From Thalassotalea piscium (GTDB lineage: Bacteria > Pseudomonadota > Gammaproteobacteria > Enterobacterales > Alteromonadaceae), in NCBI RefSeq assembly GCF_030295935.1, contig NZ_AP027362.1, forward strand, positions 806,001 through 870,000: a DNA stretch of 64,000 bases, given 5' to 3'. The position numbers and the translations under genes are program-made. Shown here piece by piece: positions 45,451 to 53,286 of the stretch. Positions within the stretch are counted from its first letter, which is position 1. Every line of letters begins with the position of its first letter. The notes beneath the pieces were generated by a model. It ran no database searches. It saw only the letters and a list, made by a program, of their open reading frames with translations, and was not told the origin of the DNA.

Positions 45451-46295
45451 ATCAACGTGGCATAGCACTTATTCAAGTATTGTTAATTGTTGCAATATTA
45501 TCTGTTCTTGCGTTGTATTTAACCAATACAGCAAGAGATCAAGTGAAAATTGCTCAATGGTTTGATGACAAAAATACTGCGCTAGTTGAGTTACAAAGCG
45601 CTGAGTCAACATTACTTTTTAATTTACTAACACAAACTAAAACATTTAAAGACCCCACAGGTAAAGTTCCGCTGTGGAATTTCTACAGTAAGCCGTTTAA
45701 TATGAATGCAACAGTTGTAGTGTCAATGCAAGACCAAGCAGGGTTGCTTAGTATTCATTACCCAGAAGTAGGCAGATTAAATAGTTTAGTCAATTCTTTA
45801 GGGTTAGCTAACACGATAAAGTTTTCGGACTTGCTACTAGACTGGCAAGACATCGATGACACTCCTCGGCCAAGTGGTAGTGAAGGAGCAGATAAGCGCA
45901 ACGGTAAAGTACCACATGTTCAAGACTTAATTCATATTCCTAATTTGCCATATGAAATATACAAAGTATTACAAAATAACATGTCAATTTATCAGTCAGG
46001 CTATTATAATCCGATGAATTCGCCAATCGAATTACTTAGTGTTCTTACCGATGAGGCGATGGCGCAGCATATTGTTAGTTTGCGCGATGAAGGAAAATTA
46101 AACAAAAAAAACTTTAGTGAGTTAACAGGCTTGGTTGAAGATGAGCAAATGTTTTTTTACCCTTCAAATAACATAGCAATAAAAATGAAAAGTACTGTGG
46201 GTGAATCTAGTGTTGAAAAGGAGATTGTAGTGTTTTTATCTTCCTATGCTACATTAGACACTCCCCCAGTATTAATAATGTATGTTCGTGGTTAA
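45447..46295 (+). CDS. gspK: T2SS minor pseudopilin GspK
   Basis: 282 residues with leader MNQRG and helix IALIQVLLIVAILSVLALYL. Position +5 is glutamine rather than glutamate, as is usual for GspK, which caps the tip. Family traits in the body are DQAGLLSIHYP, LLDWQDIDDTPRPSGSE (substrate-facing Asp-rich loop) and NSPIELLSVLTDEAMAQHI with a helix-hairpin-helix flavour. Four-base overlap with gspJ. Confidence 0.85.
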   Translation: MNQRGIALIQVLLIVAILSVLALYLTNTARDQVKIAQWFDDKNTALVELQSAESTLLFNLLTQTKTFKDPTGKVPLWNFYSKPFNMNATVVVSMQDQAGLLSIHYPEVGRLNSLVNSLGLANTIKFSDLLLDWQDIDDTPRPSGSEGADKRNGKVPHVQDLIHIPNLPYEIYKVLQNNMSIYQSGYYNPMNSPIELLSVLTDEAMAQHIVSLRDEGKLNKKNFSELTGLVEDEQMFFYPSNNIAIKMKSTVGESSVEKEIVVFLSSYATLDTPPVLIMYVRG

Positions 46296-47451
46296 TGTGA
46301 GTAAGGTATTGAGTAATAAAATAATTTCTTGGGCAAAGTCGAAAATAAAGCCGTATTTACTTTCTTTAGTGAAATATTATGATGGCCAACTCTATGAACT
46401 TCGTTTAGACCATGAGCAAAAAATAGCGCTATTTCCGTGTGATTCTTCTGCATCAATTAAACTTTTGATCCTTGCTCGAAAGCATTATCAAGAGTCTGTT
46501 GACAGCATTCCTGTTGATAACAATAAAGAATTAAAAAAAATATTGGCGCTTAAGTACCCAAACAAACTTCATACCAAGTATAGTTTGTGCAATCAAGATA
46601 ATGGGCAAAGCAAAGTTAACGTATGGCATTTAGACCCAAATGTTCCATCAGCGTTATTTACAATTCCTGAAACGGCAATATTTTCGCACCAAATTGAAAA
46701 TAATCAACTATTAACCATCAATAAAAAGCAAACTTCATTATTCGTATCACGTACAAATAATGTAGTTTATTCTTCAGTTCAGTCAGCTCTGGTTAAAAAT
46801 CCAGCAATGTTTGCCTTGTCAGCAGGGATCATGCCTGATAGTGAAGAAATAATCGGTGCAGAGCAATTTGCTACACGCTTTAGTCTTCCCTTTAAACAAA
46901 TGCCTTTCAGTCGTTTGATTAGCTTTATTAAACCTTCAGACACTCTATTGTCAAAAGAAAAAATTAAATGGCTAGGGTTGCCACTTGCAGCTATTTTTTT
47001 ACTGAATTTACTCGTGGTGAGTGCTTTTATTAGTTACAAGAAAAATGAACTTGAAACATCGATGGCACAATTTGATGATAAATTTACAACCATGTTAAGC
47101 GCTCAACAAGAAATGGAAGAAAACCTCCAACGGTTTGATGCATTGAGCAGCTTCTTCAGTACGCAATCTTCCCATTTAGATTTATTATTAGCTGTTTCTG
47201 ATGTTTTTCCAAAAGCTAGAATAAGTAATTTGCGTAGAACCGATGGGCGATACATTCTGCGGGGGTATACCGAAAATGCGCTCGACTTATTAACTTTTAT
47301 GAATAATCACGAACGAATAGAAGATGCAAAATTTGATTTTCCTATTAATAAAGGTGGAAAAATAGAGTTTTTTGTTATCAGTTTTAAAAGTGTAGCGTTA
47401 GCTAATTTAGTTTTAGACACTAATGAACAAGAGGGTACAAACAATGGATGA
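46282..47451 (+). CDS. gspL: T2SS inner-membrane protein GspL-like
   Basis: 389 residues. ATG 46282 overlaps gspK by 14 bases; GTG 46297 just after the gspK stop is an alternative. The cytoplasmic half (1-230) should be the actin-like GspE-binding domain but is diverged. A single membrane helix at 231-251 (LGLPLAAIFLLNLLVVSAFI) is followed by a coiled coil and a PilN-like ferredoxin fold (ISNLRRTDGRYILRGYTENA). Its place between gspK and gspM supports GspL. Anchors GspE to the membrane and contacts GspM. Confidence 0.75.
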   Translation: MFVVNVSKVLSNKIISWAKSKIKPYLLSLVKYYDGQLYELRLDHEQKIALFPCDSSASIKLLILARKHYQESVDSIPVDNNKELKKILALKYPNKLHTKYSLCNQDNGQSKVNVWHLDPNVPSALFTIPETAIFSHQIENNQLLTINKKQTSLFVSRTNNVVYSSVQSALVKNPAMFALSAGIMPDSEEIIGAEQFATRFSLPFKQMPFSRLISFIKPSDTLLSKEKIKWLGLPLAAIFLLNLLVVSAFISYKKNELETSMAQFDDKFTTMLSAQQEMEENLQRFDALSSFFSTQSSHLDLLLAVSDVFPKARISNLRRTDGRYILRGYTENALDLLTFMNNHERIEDAKFDFPINKGGKIEFFVISFKSVALANLVLDTNEQEGTNNG

Positions 47452-48025
47452 GTTAAAAAAGCATTCATTACTAATTACTCTGATGGTGATTCTCGGGGCA
47501 GTTAAATTTATACTTGTGCCTGTTTACGATTGGCAAGATGCACAATTAGCTGAAATAAAATTGCTAGCCAAAAAGAAAAGTAAAATTGAAAATATTTTAA
47601 ACCAAGAAGAAACCTTTCAACAGAATCACGAAAAGCTTGCGGCTGAAGTAAAAAAAGGAAATGCTGTCTTTTTTCCTTACCAAAAGGAAGCTGACTTTAA
47701 ATTAACTCAACAAAAGCTATTAGAGAGTTTGTTTAAAAAACACCAGGTGGCAGCCTCTAATATAGGCTGGCAAGTAATTACTCCTATACCAGAGATTAAC
47801 ATTAATAGCTTTCAAATTAGAGTTCAGTTTACAGGTGAAACACTTAATGTAATACAGTTTATGGGTGCGCTTGAACGTTATCCACAGAGAATTGAAATAA
47901 CTGAATTTTACCTAGACCTTGCCAACCAATCGGGCAAAAAGTTAGGTAAAACTAATGGCTGGTTTATGCTTAAATTTTACGCAAATGCAACCGAGCAAGA
48001 TAATTCAACGGAGGCTAAGGCATAA
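47444..48025 (+). CDS. gspM: T2SS inner-membrane protein GspM-like
   Basis: 193 residues from ATG 47444, preferred over an in-frame upstream codon because GAGGG (47431-47435) lies eight bases before it; it overlaps gspL by eight bases. One membrane helix near residues 8-26, a coiled coil (~35-75), then a PilO-like alpha/beta domain (FQIRVQFTGETLNVIQFMGALERYP). GspM pairs with GspL and GspC in the inner-membrane platform. Confidence 0.75.
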   Translation: MDELKKHSLLITLMVILGAVKFILVPVYDWQDAQLAEIKLLAKKKSKIENILNQEETFQQNHEKLAAEVKKGNAVFFPYQKEADFKLTQQKLLESLFKKHQVAASNIGWQVITPIPEININSFQIRVQFTGETLNVIQFMGALERYPQRIEITEFYLDLANQSGKKLGKTNGWFMLKFYANATEQDNSTEAKA

Positions 48026-48026
48026 A

Positions 48027-48590
48027 ATGAGCATAATGTTAAACAAGGCAAGTCTGGCTTGTGTTGCTATACTTATTATATATTTAGCTATACATAACAT
48101 CGAACGTTTAGCTTTAGTTGATGCTAAAAATGCGACGAGCAATACACGAACAGAGATTACTGCATTAGTAACACCGCAACCCAGTAAAGAAGCTTCAGCG
48201 TTATTTGACAAAGTATATGAACAATACAAAAAAAAGGCCCCCCGCTCTAAACCTAAAAATGTTCCTAAGAAAAAATCTGCAGAGCAACTTAAACAAGAGC
48301 GCTTGGCGAGAGAAGCAAAGCAAAAAGGACGTTTGAATTCAATACTTGCAGGTGATACGGTACTGCGCCTTAAAGCTATAATTGAAAATAGTAAAGGAAA
48401 AAACAATACTTACCATGCTTTAATTGAGGTAAGGAATACTAAAACAAAAAAAACAGCGATAGAGCAGTTTGATATTAACAGTGAATTATCGGGCTTTACT
48501 ATCGTAAATATTAAAGATACAGAAGTGGTTATGAAGCGTACGCTTAATAACAAACCACAACAACTTACTTTAGTAATGTACAAGTCTTAG
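48027..48590 (+). CDS. gspC: GspC-like protein lacking a PDZ domain
   Basis: 187 residues from ATG 48027, one base after the gspM stop, with AAGG six bases upstream. It has an N-terminal membrane helix (~8-24), a Lys/Pro-rich linker (~60-105), then a small beta domain LRLKAIIENSKGKN, HALIEVRNTKTKKTAIEQF and FTIVNIKDTEVVMKRTL, which follows the pattern of the GspC homology region that touches the secretin. The protein ends there, so the usual C-terminal PDZ or coiled-coil substrate-selection domain is absent. The slot directly before gspD supports GspC. MshK or PilP-like proteins are the alternative. Confidence 0.6.
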   Translation: MSIMLNKASLACVAILIIYLAIHNIERLALVDAKNATSNTRTEITALVTPQPSKEASALFDKVYEQYKKKAPRSKPKNVPKKKSAEQLKQERLAREAKQKGRLNSILAGDTVLRLKAIIENSKGKNNTYHALIEVRNTKTKKTAIEQFDINSELSGFTIVNIKDTEVVMKRTLNNKPQQLTLVMYKS

Positions 48591-48656
48591 TCAATTTAGA
48601 ATAAACCCTATAACAATCTTTTGAACAGTTGTTATCAACACGGTGTCATTTAACGT

Positions 48657-50702
48657 ATGAATAAACGTAATACAATTAGCGTTGCAATTTTAATCTTCTT
48701 AGCTGGTTGTGCAGCACAGCCTCTTGAAAAGCCCAAATTAGAAGAGTCTTATTTATCTGCTGTAAGTAAAAATAAAGCCTTGGTTGAAAATGAAGCGCCT
48801 GCAGCGAACAAAATGCCAATAGCTGAACAAGCTAAAGCATTTAGATTTGTTCCTCCTTTAAAGCTAAACAGTAAAGACGCGTTAAAAGCGGAAGATGTAC
48901 TCGCACAATTTAGTAATAAAGACACAATTAAGGTTGCTTCAGATAACTTACCTCTAGAGCAGTTTTTACATTATGTGCTTGGTGAACAGCTGAAAGTTAG
49001 CTATATACTTGCGGATGATGTTAAAAAGAGTGGTCAGCCAATTACTCTAAATTTAAAAAATAATATTTCACAAAAAAAATTATTTACATTAACTGAAGAG
49101 CTACTGAATCAGCGTAACTTTAGTATCAGGTTTGATGACAATATTTTTTATATTCACAAAGCCGATAGTGACGACGGTAAAGGGAATGTTGTTTACGGTT
49201 ATGGTAAAAAAATAAGTGATGTACCACAAACATCGTTTCAAATTATGCAAATGGTTCAATTTGAATACGGAATGCAGGCTACTATTGGAAACACGCTAAG
49301 ACAAATGCTTGGTGTGAAGACATCGGTAGACACTACTCGTAACACCATAACCATTGAAGCAAAACGTAAAGATGTTATTCGCGCATTAGAATTGATTCAA
49401 TTAATGGATCAACCCATGATGCAAGATCGTCAAATTGGGGTATATAAAACCACATATAGCTCTACAGACGAGCTTATTAAAAAACTTACTGAATTACTTG
49501 GTCAAGAAGGCATTAGTGTTGGTAGTTCAAAGTCTACATCGCCAGCACTGTCAATAGTTGAAATTGCACACCAGGGTGAGCTTTATTTTTTTGCTAATAG
49601 CAGAGACGTTATTCAGCGAGCAGTGTTTTGGTCAACCCAGATAGATAAACCAACACAAACATCAGAACAACAATACTTTATTTATACGCCAAATTACTCT
49701 CGCGCAGTGGATATGGGTGATAGCTTAACCGCATTAATCAGCGGCACTGCTAGTGTTTCTAATAGTACATCGGCTGCTAGCCAAAATAAAAAATCAGCCC
49801 CAGCAACAAAAAATATTGGTTTTGCCAGCTCTAAAGACATGAAAATGGTGGTTGACGAACGTGCTAACGTGCTAATTTTTTATACGTCAGGGGAAGAATA
49901 CCAACAAATATTGCCATTAATAAAGCGTTTAGACCTAATACCTAAGCAGGTTATGCTTGAAGTTATTATTGCAGAAGTAACAATGGCAGATGAGTTCAAG
50001 CAAGGGGTTGAGTTTGCTTTTAGTAGTGGTCGTTATGCAGTTAATACAACGGGCGCATTTTTTGGTGAGGGCTTTGGTGGCTTATCATATGCGTTAGGTG
50101 GTGGTAATTTAGACGTAGCTATTCAGTTATTTCAATCAAATAGTTTAGTTGATATTTTATCTAAGCCGTCAATTGTAGTGCGTGATGGTGTTAGTGCTAA
50201 TATTACCGTTGGAACTGATATTCCAATTGTGGGAGAAACCGCAAGCAACCCATTAGATGGGGCTGGCTCTAAACAAACAACAAAAATTGAATACCGTAGA
50301 ACAGGGGTTAACTTATCGGTTACCCCTACTATTAATGCACAAGGTGTGGTGTTAATGGAAATTAATCAAAGTGTTAGTAATACCATAGAAGCTGGTACCA
50401 CAAGCTCGCTTAACCCGTCGGTATTTGAAAGAACTATTCAAACAGAAGTAGTTGCTGAAAGCGGCCAAACCATTATGTTAGGCGGCTTAATTAGTAGTAA
50501 TAAAACTAAGAAAAATACGAAAGTACCTTTCTTTGGTAGCTTGCCTATTATTGGTAACTTATTTAGAGGTGAGACAGAAGCGGGTGATAAAACCGAGTTA
50601 GTAGTTTTTGTAACCCCTAAAGTGATAGAGAGTAGTGACCAGTGGGAAGAAATTAAGGCTAAGTTTGGCGCGGGTTTAGCCAATTTAGACATTAATCAAT
50701 AA
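48657..50702 (+). CDS. gspD: T2SS secretin GspD, lipoprotein form
   Basis: 681 residues. The signal ends in lipobox LAGC with lipid cysteine C18. N0 and N1-N3 domains are visible (LPLEQFLHYVLGEQLKVSYIL; TIGNTLRQMLGVKTSVDTTR). The secretin core carries VMLEVIIAEVTMADEFKQGV, SIVVRDGVSANITVGTDIP and the C-terminal signature VPFFGSLPIIGNLFRGE followed by ELVVFVTPKVIE. A Ser/Thr/Lys-rich insert near residues 360-385 resembles the N3 variable loop. It forms the outer-membrane gate. Being a lipoprotein it may need no separate pilotin. Last gene of the T2SS operon and directly upstream of the S-layer-like gene. Confidence 0.93.
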   Translation: MNKRNTISVAILIFLAGCAAQPLEKPKLEESYLSAVSKNKALVENEAPAANKMPIAEQAKAFRFVPPLKLNSKDALKAEDVLAQFSNKDTIKVASDNLPLEQFLHYVLGEQLKVSYILADDVKKSGQPITLNLKNNISQKKLFTLTEELLNQRNFSIRFDDNIFYIHKADSDDGKGNVVYGYGKKISDVPQTSFQIMQMVQFEYGMQATIGNTLRQMLGVKTSVDTTRNTITIEAKRKDVIRALELIQLMDQPMMQDRQIGVYKTTYSSTDELIKKLTELLGQEGISVGSSKSTSPALSIVEIAHQGELYFFANSRDVIQRAVFWSTQIDKPTQTSEQQYFIYTPNYSRAVDMGDSLTALISGTASVSNSTSAASQNKKSAPATKNIGFASSKDMKMVVDERANVLIFYTSGEEYQQILPLIKRLDLIPKQVMLEVIIAEVTMADEFKQGVEFAFSSGRYAVNTTGAFFGEGFGGLSYALGGGNLDVAIQLFQSNSLVDILSKPSIVVRDGVSANITVGTDIPIVGETASNPLDGAGSKQTTKIEYRRTGVNLSVTPTINAQGVVLMEINQSVSNTIEAGTTSSLNPSVFERTIQTEVVAESGQTIMLGGLISSNKTKKNTKVPFFGSLPIIGNLFRGETEAGDKTELVVFVTPKVIESSDQWEEIKAKFGAGLANLDINQ

Positions 50703-50853
50703 AAACAGCGTATTAATCAATAAAATTATTACTATACACGCTTGAATTATGCTTTATAATTAGTTAACGTTATTTTACGTTAAGATTTAACTGTGTGGAT
50801 GATATTTTGTGTGCAAAAAGTGTTCAGTTAGTTTTTTATTGATCACATATTTG

Positions 50854-50881
50854 TTGACATGGTTGAAACACTGGTTAAACT
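50854..50881 (+). promoter_or_regulatory. Candidate promoter and structured leader before S-layer-like gene
   Basis: The 299 bases between gspD and the next start hold no gene. TTGACA at 50854-50859 is a perfect -35 box; TAAACT at 50876-50881 (16-base spacing) matches four of six -10 positions. Downstream, GTCGC-TTAG-GCGAC (50896-50909) is a small perfect hairpin, and the repeated words CCTAAGTG follow. A leader over 100 bases with a hairpin and a strong GGAAG ribosome site at about 50990 is typical of abundant, stable surface-protein mRNAs. Confidence 0.45.
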
Positions 50882-51001
50882 AACTCGCGTTAGAAGTCGC
50901 TTAGGCGACGGCCTAAGTGTTATACCTAAGTGTTAATTTAACGTACGTATATAACATGAGAGACATACTCTCTTGTTTCATGAAACGAAGGAAGATAAAA
51001 A

Positions 51002-52723
51002 ATGTTTAAAAAAACTTTAATCGCATTCGCAATTACTGGTGCTGTAACAGGTATGGCAAATGCTGCAGAAATCGTAACTGGTCACACAGATACTATATTA
51101 ACAGGTTTGTCTGTTACTGGTACAAATCCAGGTGCTGCTAACTGTGATGTTGCTGCCGTTGAGTTAGGTGCTATTTTACAAAACTCTGGTAATGCTGAAG
51201 GCGGTAACAATGATACTATCTCTGATGCAAACCAAACTGGCCGTGCTGATGTTGGTTCTGCAATAATGACAGCTGCTGACGCTTGTGATGCTTCATCATT
51301 TGAAACGCGTACAACAACTACTGTTAAAGCTTCTATTGAAGCGGCACAAGTTGGCGCTGCACAATTACCAGGTATGGTTATTGCTGGTATCGGTGGTTAC
51401 GAAGATGAATCAACTCTTACTATTGACATTCAAGGTGCAAAAGTAGATTTAACTAAAACAGTTGCTCCTTTCTTAACCTATAATGTTAATGGTACAGGTC
51501 CATTTAACGTTCCAGTATTAGATATTACTGAAAATACAGTTCGCTTTACAGTGCCTGTTGGACAAGATATTCCACCACTAGCAGTAATTACTATTAGAGA
51601 CGTATTTTTAAGTGCAACTGGCTTAACTGGTACTACAGTTGTTGATATTAAGTCTAAAGCAACTAACACTGCTGGTTTAGATTATGATGTAACAGATTGG
51701 ACACCAGTATTAGAGCTTAAGCCTCAGTACTCTGCAGCTGTTTCTCGTAAATTTGATGCAATTATTGATGTTACTGAAAAACGTCAATCATTAGTTCCAA
51801 ATACAATTCCAAGCCTTATTGATGCCTTAGATCAAGATACGTTTGTATTAAAAGTTACGCAGGAAGTAACTGCAGGTGTTGGTGCTGAATTAGCAGCCAC
51901 TGGTGGTAAGTTATCTATTACTAGCCAAGAAACTGGCGGTTTTGGTTGGATGGATACTGACGGCGACGGCACTATTACAGCAGCTGAAATTGCAGCTTCT
52001 GCAATGTTAACTACAACAGCTACAGCTGGTGCAGATACGTTATTTGCTGGTACGTTAGACGCAACAAATACTATCTTAACATATACTACAAGTGCAGATG
52101 GAAGCCCAACTCCAACGCCTAGCCAAACACTTGATTTAGAGTACCAATTAGTACTTGATACAACTGCATTACACGCTGCTGGTATTGGTAACCCATTATC
52201 TCCATATGCTGAAGCACAAATGTTTGAAGCTTCATTCTCTGCTTTCTCTACAGCTCCTACAGTGAAAGAAATGAAAGCATGTGATGCAGCAACTGGTGCA
52301 GTTTGTGACCTAGACGCTGGTGAGTGGGTATTAAATGGTTCAGTATTAACAGTTCCATACATGCCATTTGGTGATAATACACAAGTTATCTTACGTCACA
52401 CAAACACAGGTGACCAAGATGGTAAGATTTCAATTCGTTACATGATTGAAGGTTCAGCAGGTAACACAGCTGATACTGCATGGGTTGCAATTCCAACTCC
52501 ATTAGCAACTCCTTCAGTTGGTGGTGTTTTAGACATTAAAAACGAAGTAATGGATGCTATCATGGCTCATGCTGGTACAACACGCGGTAAAGTAGCGATT
52601 GAAATTACTACTGAAGCTCCAGAAGGCGATATCACTGTATACGCAGCGTATAAAGTACTTTCTGAGCAAGACCGTGGTTTTGTTGGTACATTTGGTGAGC
52701 ACGGCTCTTCAGACCAAAACTAA
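51002..52723 (+). CDS. Secreted S-layer-like protein (Slr4-type candidate)
   Basis: 573 residues. Strong ribosome site (GAAGGAAGAT) and signal peptide MFKKTLIAFAITGAVTGMA, cleaved near NA|AE. The mature protein is acidic, rich in T, A, V, D and G, almost all beta, with only four cysteines (NCD, ACD, ACD, VCD). A perfect EF-hand loop DTDGDGTITAAE is at 318-329. Composition, size and setting recall the Slr4 S-layer family of Pseudoalteromonas and Vibrio; this is from memory of that family, not an alignment. The gene is monocistronic, between the T2SS operon and a strong terminator, so it is the obvious main T2SS substrate. No lipobox, sorting tag or known enzymatic motif. Confidence 0.65.
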   Translation: MFKKTLIAFAITGAVTGMANAAEIVTGHTDTILTGLSVTGTNPGAANCDVAAVELGAILQNSGNAEGGNNDTISDANQTGRADVGSAIMTAADACDASSFETRTTTTVKASIEAAQVGAAQLPGMVIAGIGGYEDESTLTIDIQGAKVDLTKTVAPFLTYNVNGTGPFNVPVLDITENTVRFTVPVGQDIPPLAVITIRDVFLSATGLTGTTVVDIKSKATNTAGLDYDVTDWTPVLELKPQYSAAVSRKFDAIIDVTEKRQSLVPNTIPSLIDALDQDTFVLKVTQEVTAGVGAELAATGGKLSITSQETGGFGWMDTDGDGTITAAEIAASAMLTTTATAGADTLFAGTLDATNTILTYTTSADGSPTPTPSQTLDLEYQLVLDTTALHAAGIGNPLSPYAEAQMFEASFSAFSTAPTVKEMKACDAATGAVCDLDAGEWVLNGSVLTVPYMPFGDNTQVILRHTNTGDQDGKISIRYMIEGSAGNTADTAWVAIPTPLATPSVGGVLDIKNEVMDAIMAHAGTTRGKVAIEITTEAPEGDITVYAAYKVLSEQDRGFVGTFGEHGSSDQN

Positions 52724-52763
52724 GAAATATTGTTAATATGTAATATTTTATTACTGTAACAAT

Positions 52764-52793
52764 TAAAAAAAGCGAGCTTAGGCTCGCTTTTTT
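52764..52793 (+). terminator. Strong rho-independent terminator after S-layer-like gene
   Basis: AGCGAGC-TTAG-GCTCGCT is a perfect seven-pair stem, extended by an A run on the left and followed by TTTTTTATTTTTT. This is the best terminator in the window and fits a highly transcribed single gene. Confidence 0.93.
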
Positions 52794-52831
52794 ATTTTTT
52801 ATTTTTATTTTTTTAAAATATTCAAATAAAC

Positions 52832-53187
52832 TAATACCAGTGTCATTAATTAAGTGAACTATTTTATACGCAGTGAAAACAGTCAAACACAAGGCTTTTA
52901 TTTTTATAACGAGCTGTTCAGAACAATTATGCTTCTGCATTGTCTACACAAGCTACATCCTTGTAACGAAAATTATAAAATAGATATCGCAGCAGTTGAT
53001 TATTTTGGCCCATAGAAATGTTTATACCAGTTTCATTAATTAAGTGATCTATTTTATACGCAGTGAAAACAGTCAAATACAAGGCATTTATTTTCATAAC
53101 TAGTTGTTCTAATTATAAAATAAATAACGCAGTAGTTGATTGCTTTAACCAGTAGAAATGATCAAATAATTAGTGAGATTGGTATTA
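52832..53187. mobile_element. Tandem or nested MITE-like element
   Basis: This fills most of the 563-base gap after the S-layer-like gene. One copy starts at 52832 with TAATACCAGTGTCATTAATT and a second at 53022 with TTATACCAGTTTCATTAATT. Both continue AAGTG, TATTTTATACGCAGTGAAAA and a shared ~100-base body. Only the second has the right end (TTAGTGAGATTGGTATTA, to 53187), which is the imperfect reverse complement of the left end. There is no coding capacity. A shortened relative is at 63423. The rest of the gap (53188-53286) shows nothing notable. Confidence 0.75.
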
Positions 53188-53286
53188 CATAGTTAATTAG
53201 ATTAGTTTGAAAATTGAAGTCGCAGTACAGTGCTAATTGTGATGATTTAGCGCCTAGAGTAATAATTAAGCGAAGACCTGAGTATC

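Noticed and set aside
40297-50702. Reading the secretion genes as an MSHA or type IV pilus operon
   Set aside because: The GspG calcium-loop pseudopilin, the four-cysteine GspE, a GspK with Gln at +5 and the complete H-I-J-K tip set fit T2SS better; no MshQ-like adhesin or PilT is present.
51002-52723. Sortase, GlyGly-CTERM or PEP-CTERM anchored protein
   Set aside because: The C-terminus (GTFGEHGSSDQN) has no hydrophobic segment or basic tail required for such tags.
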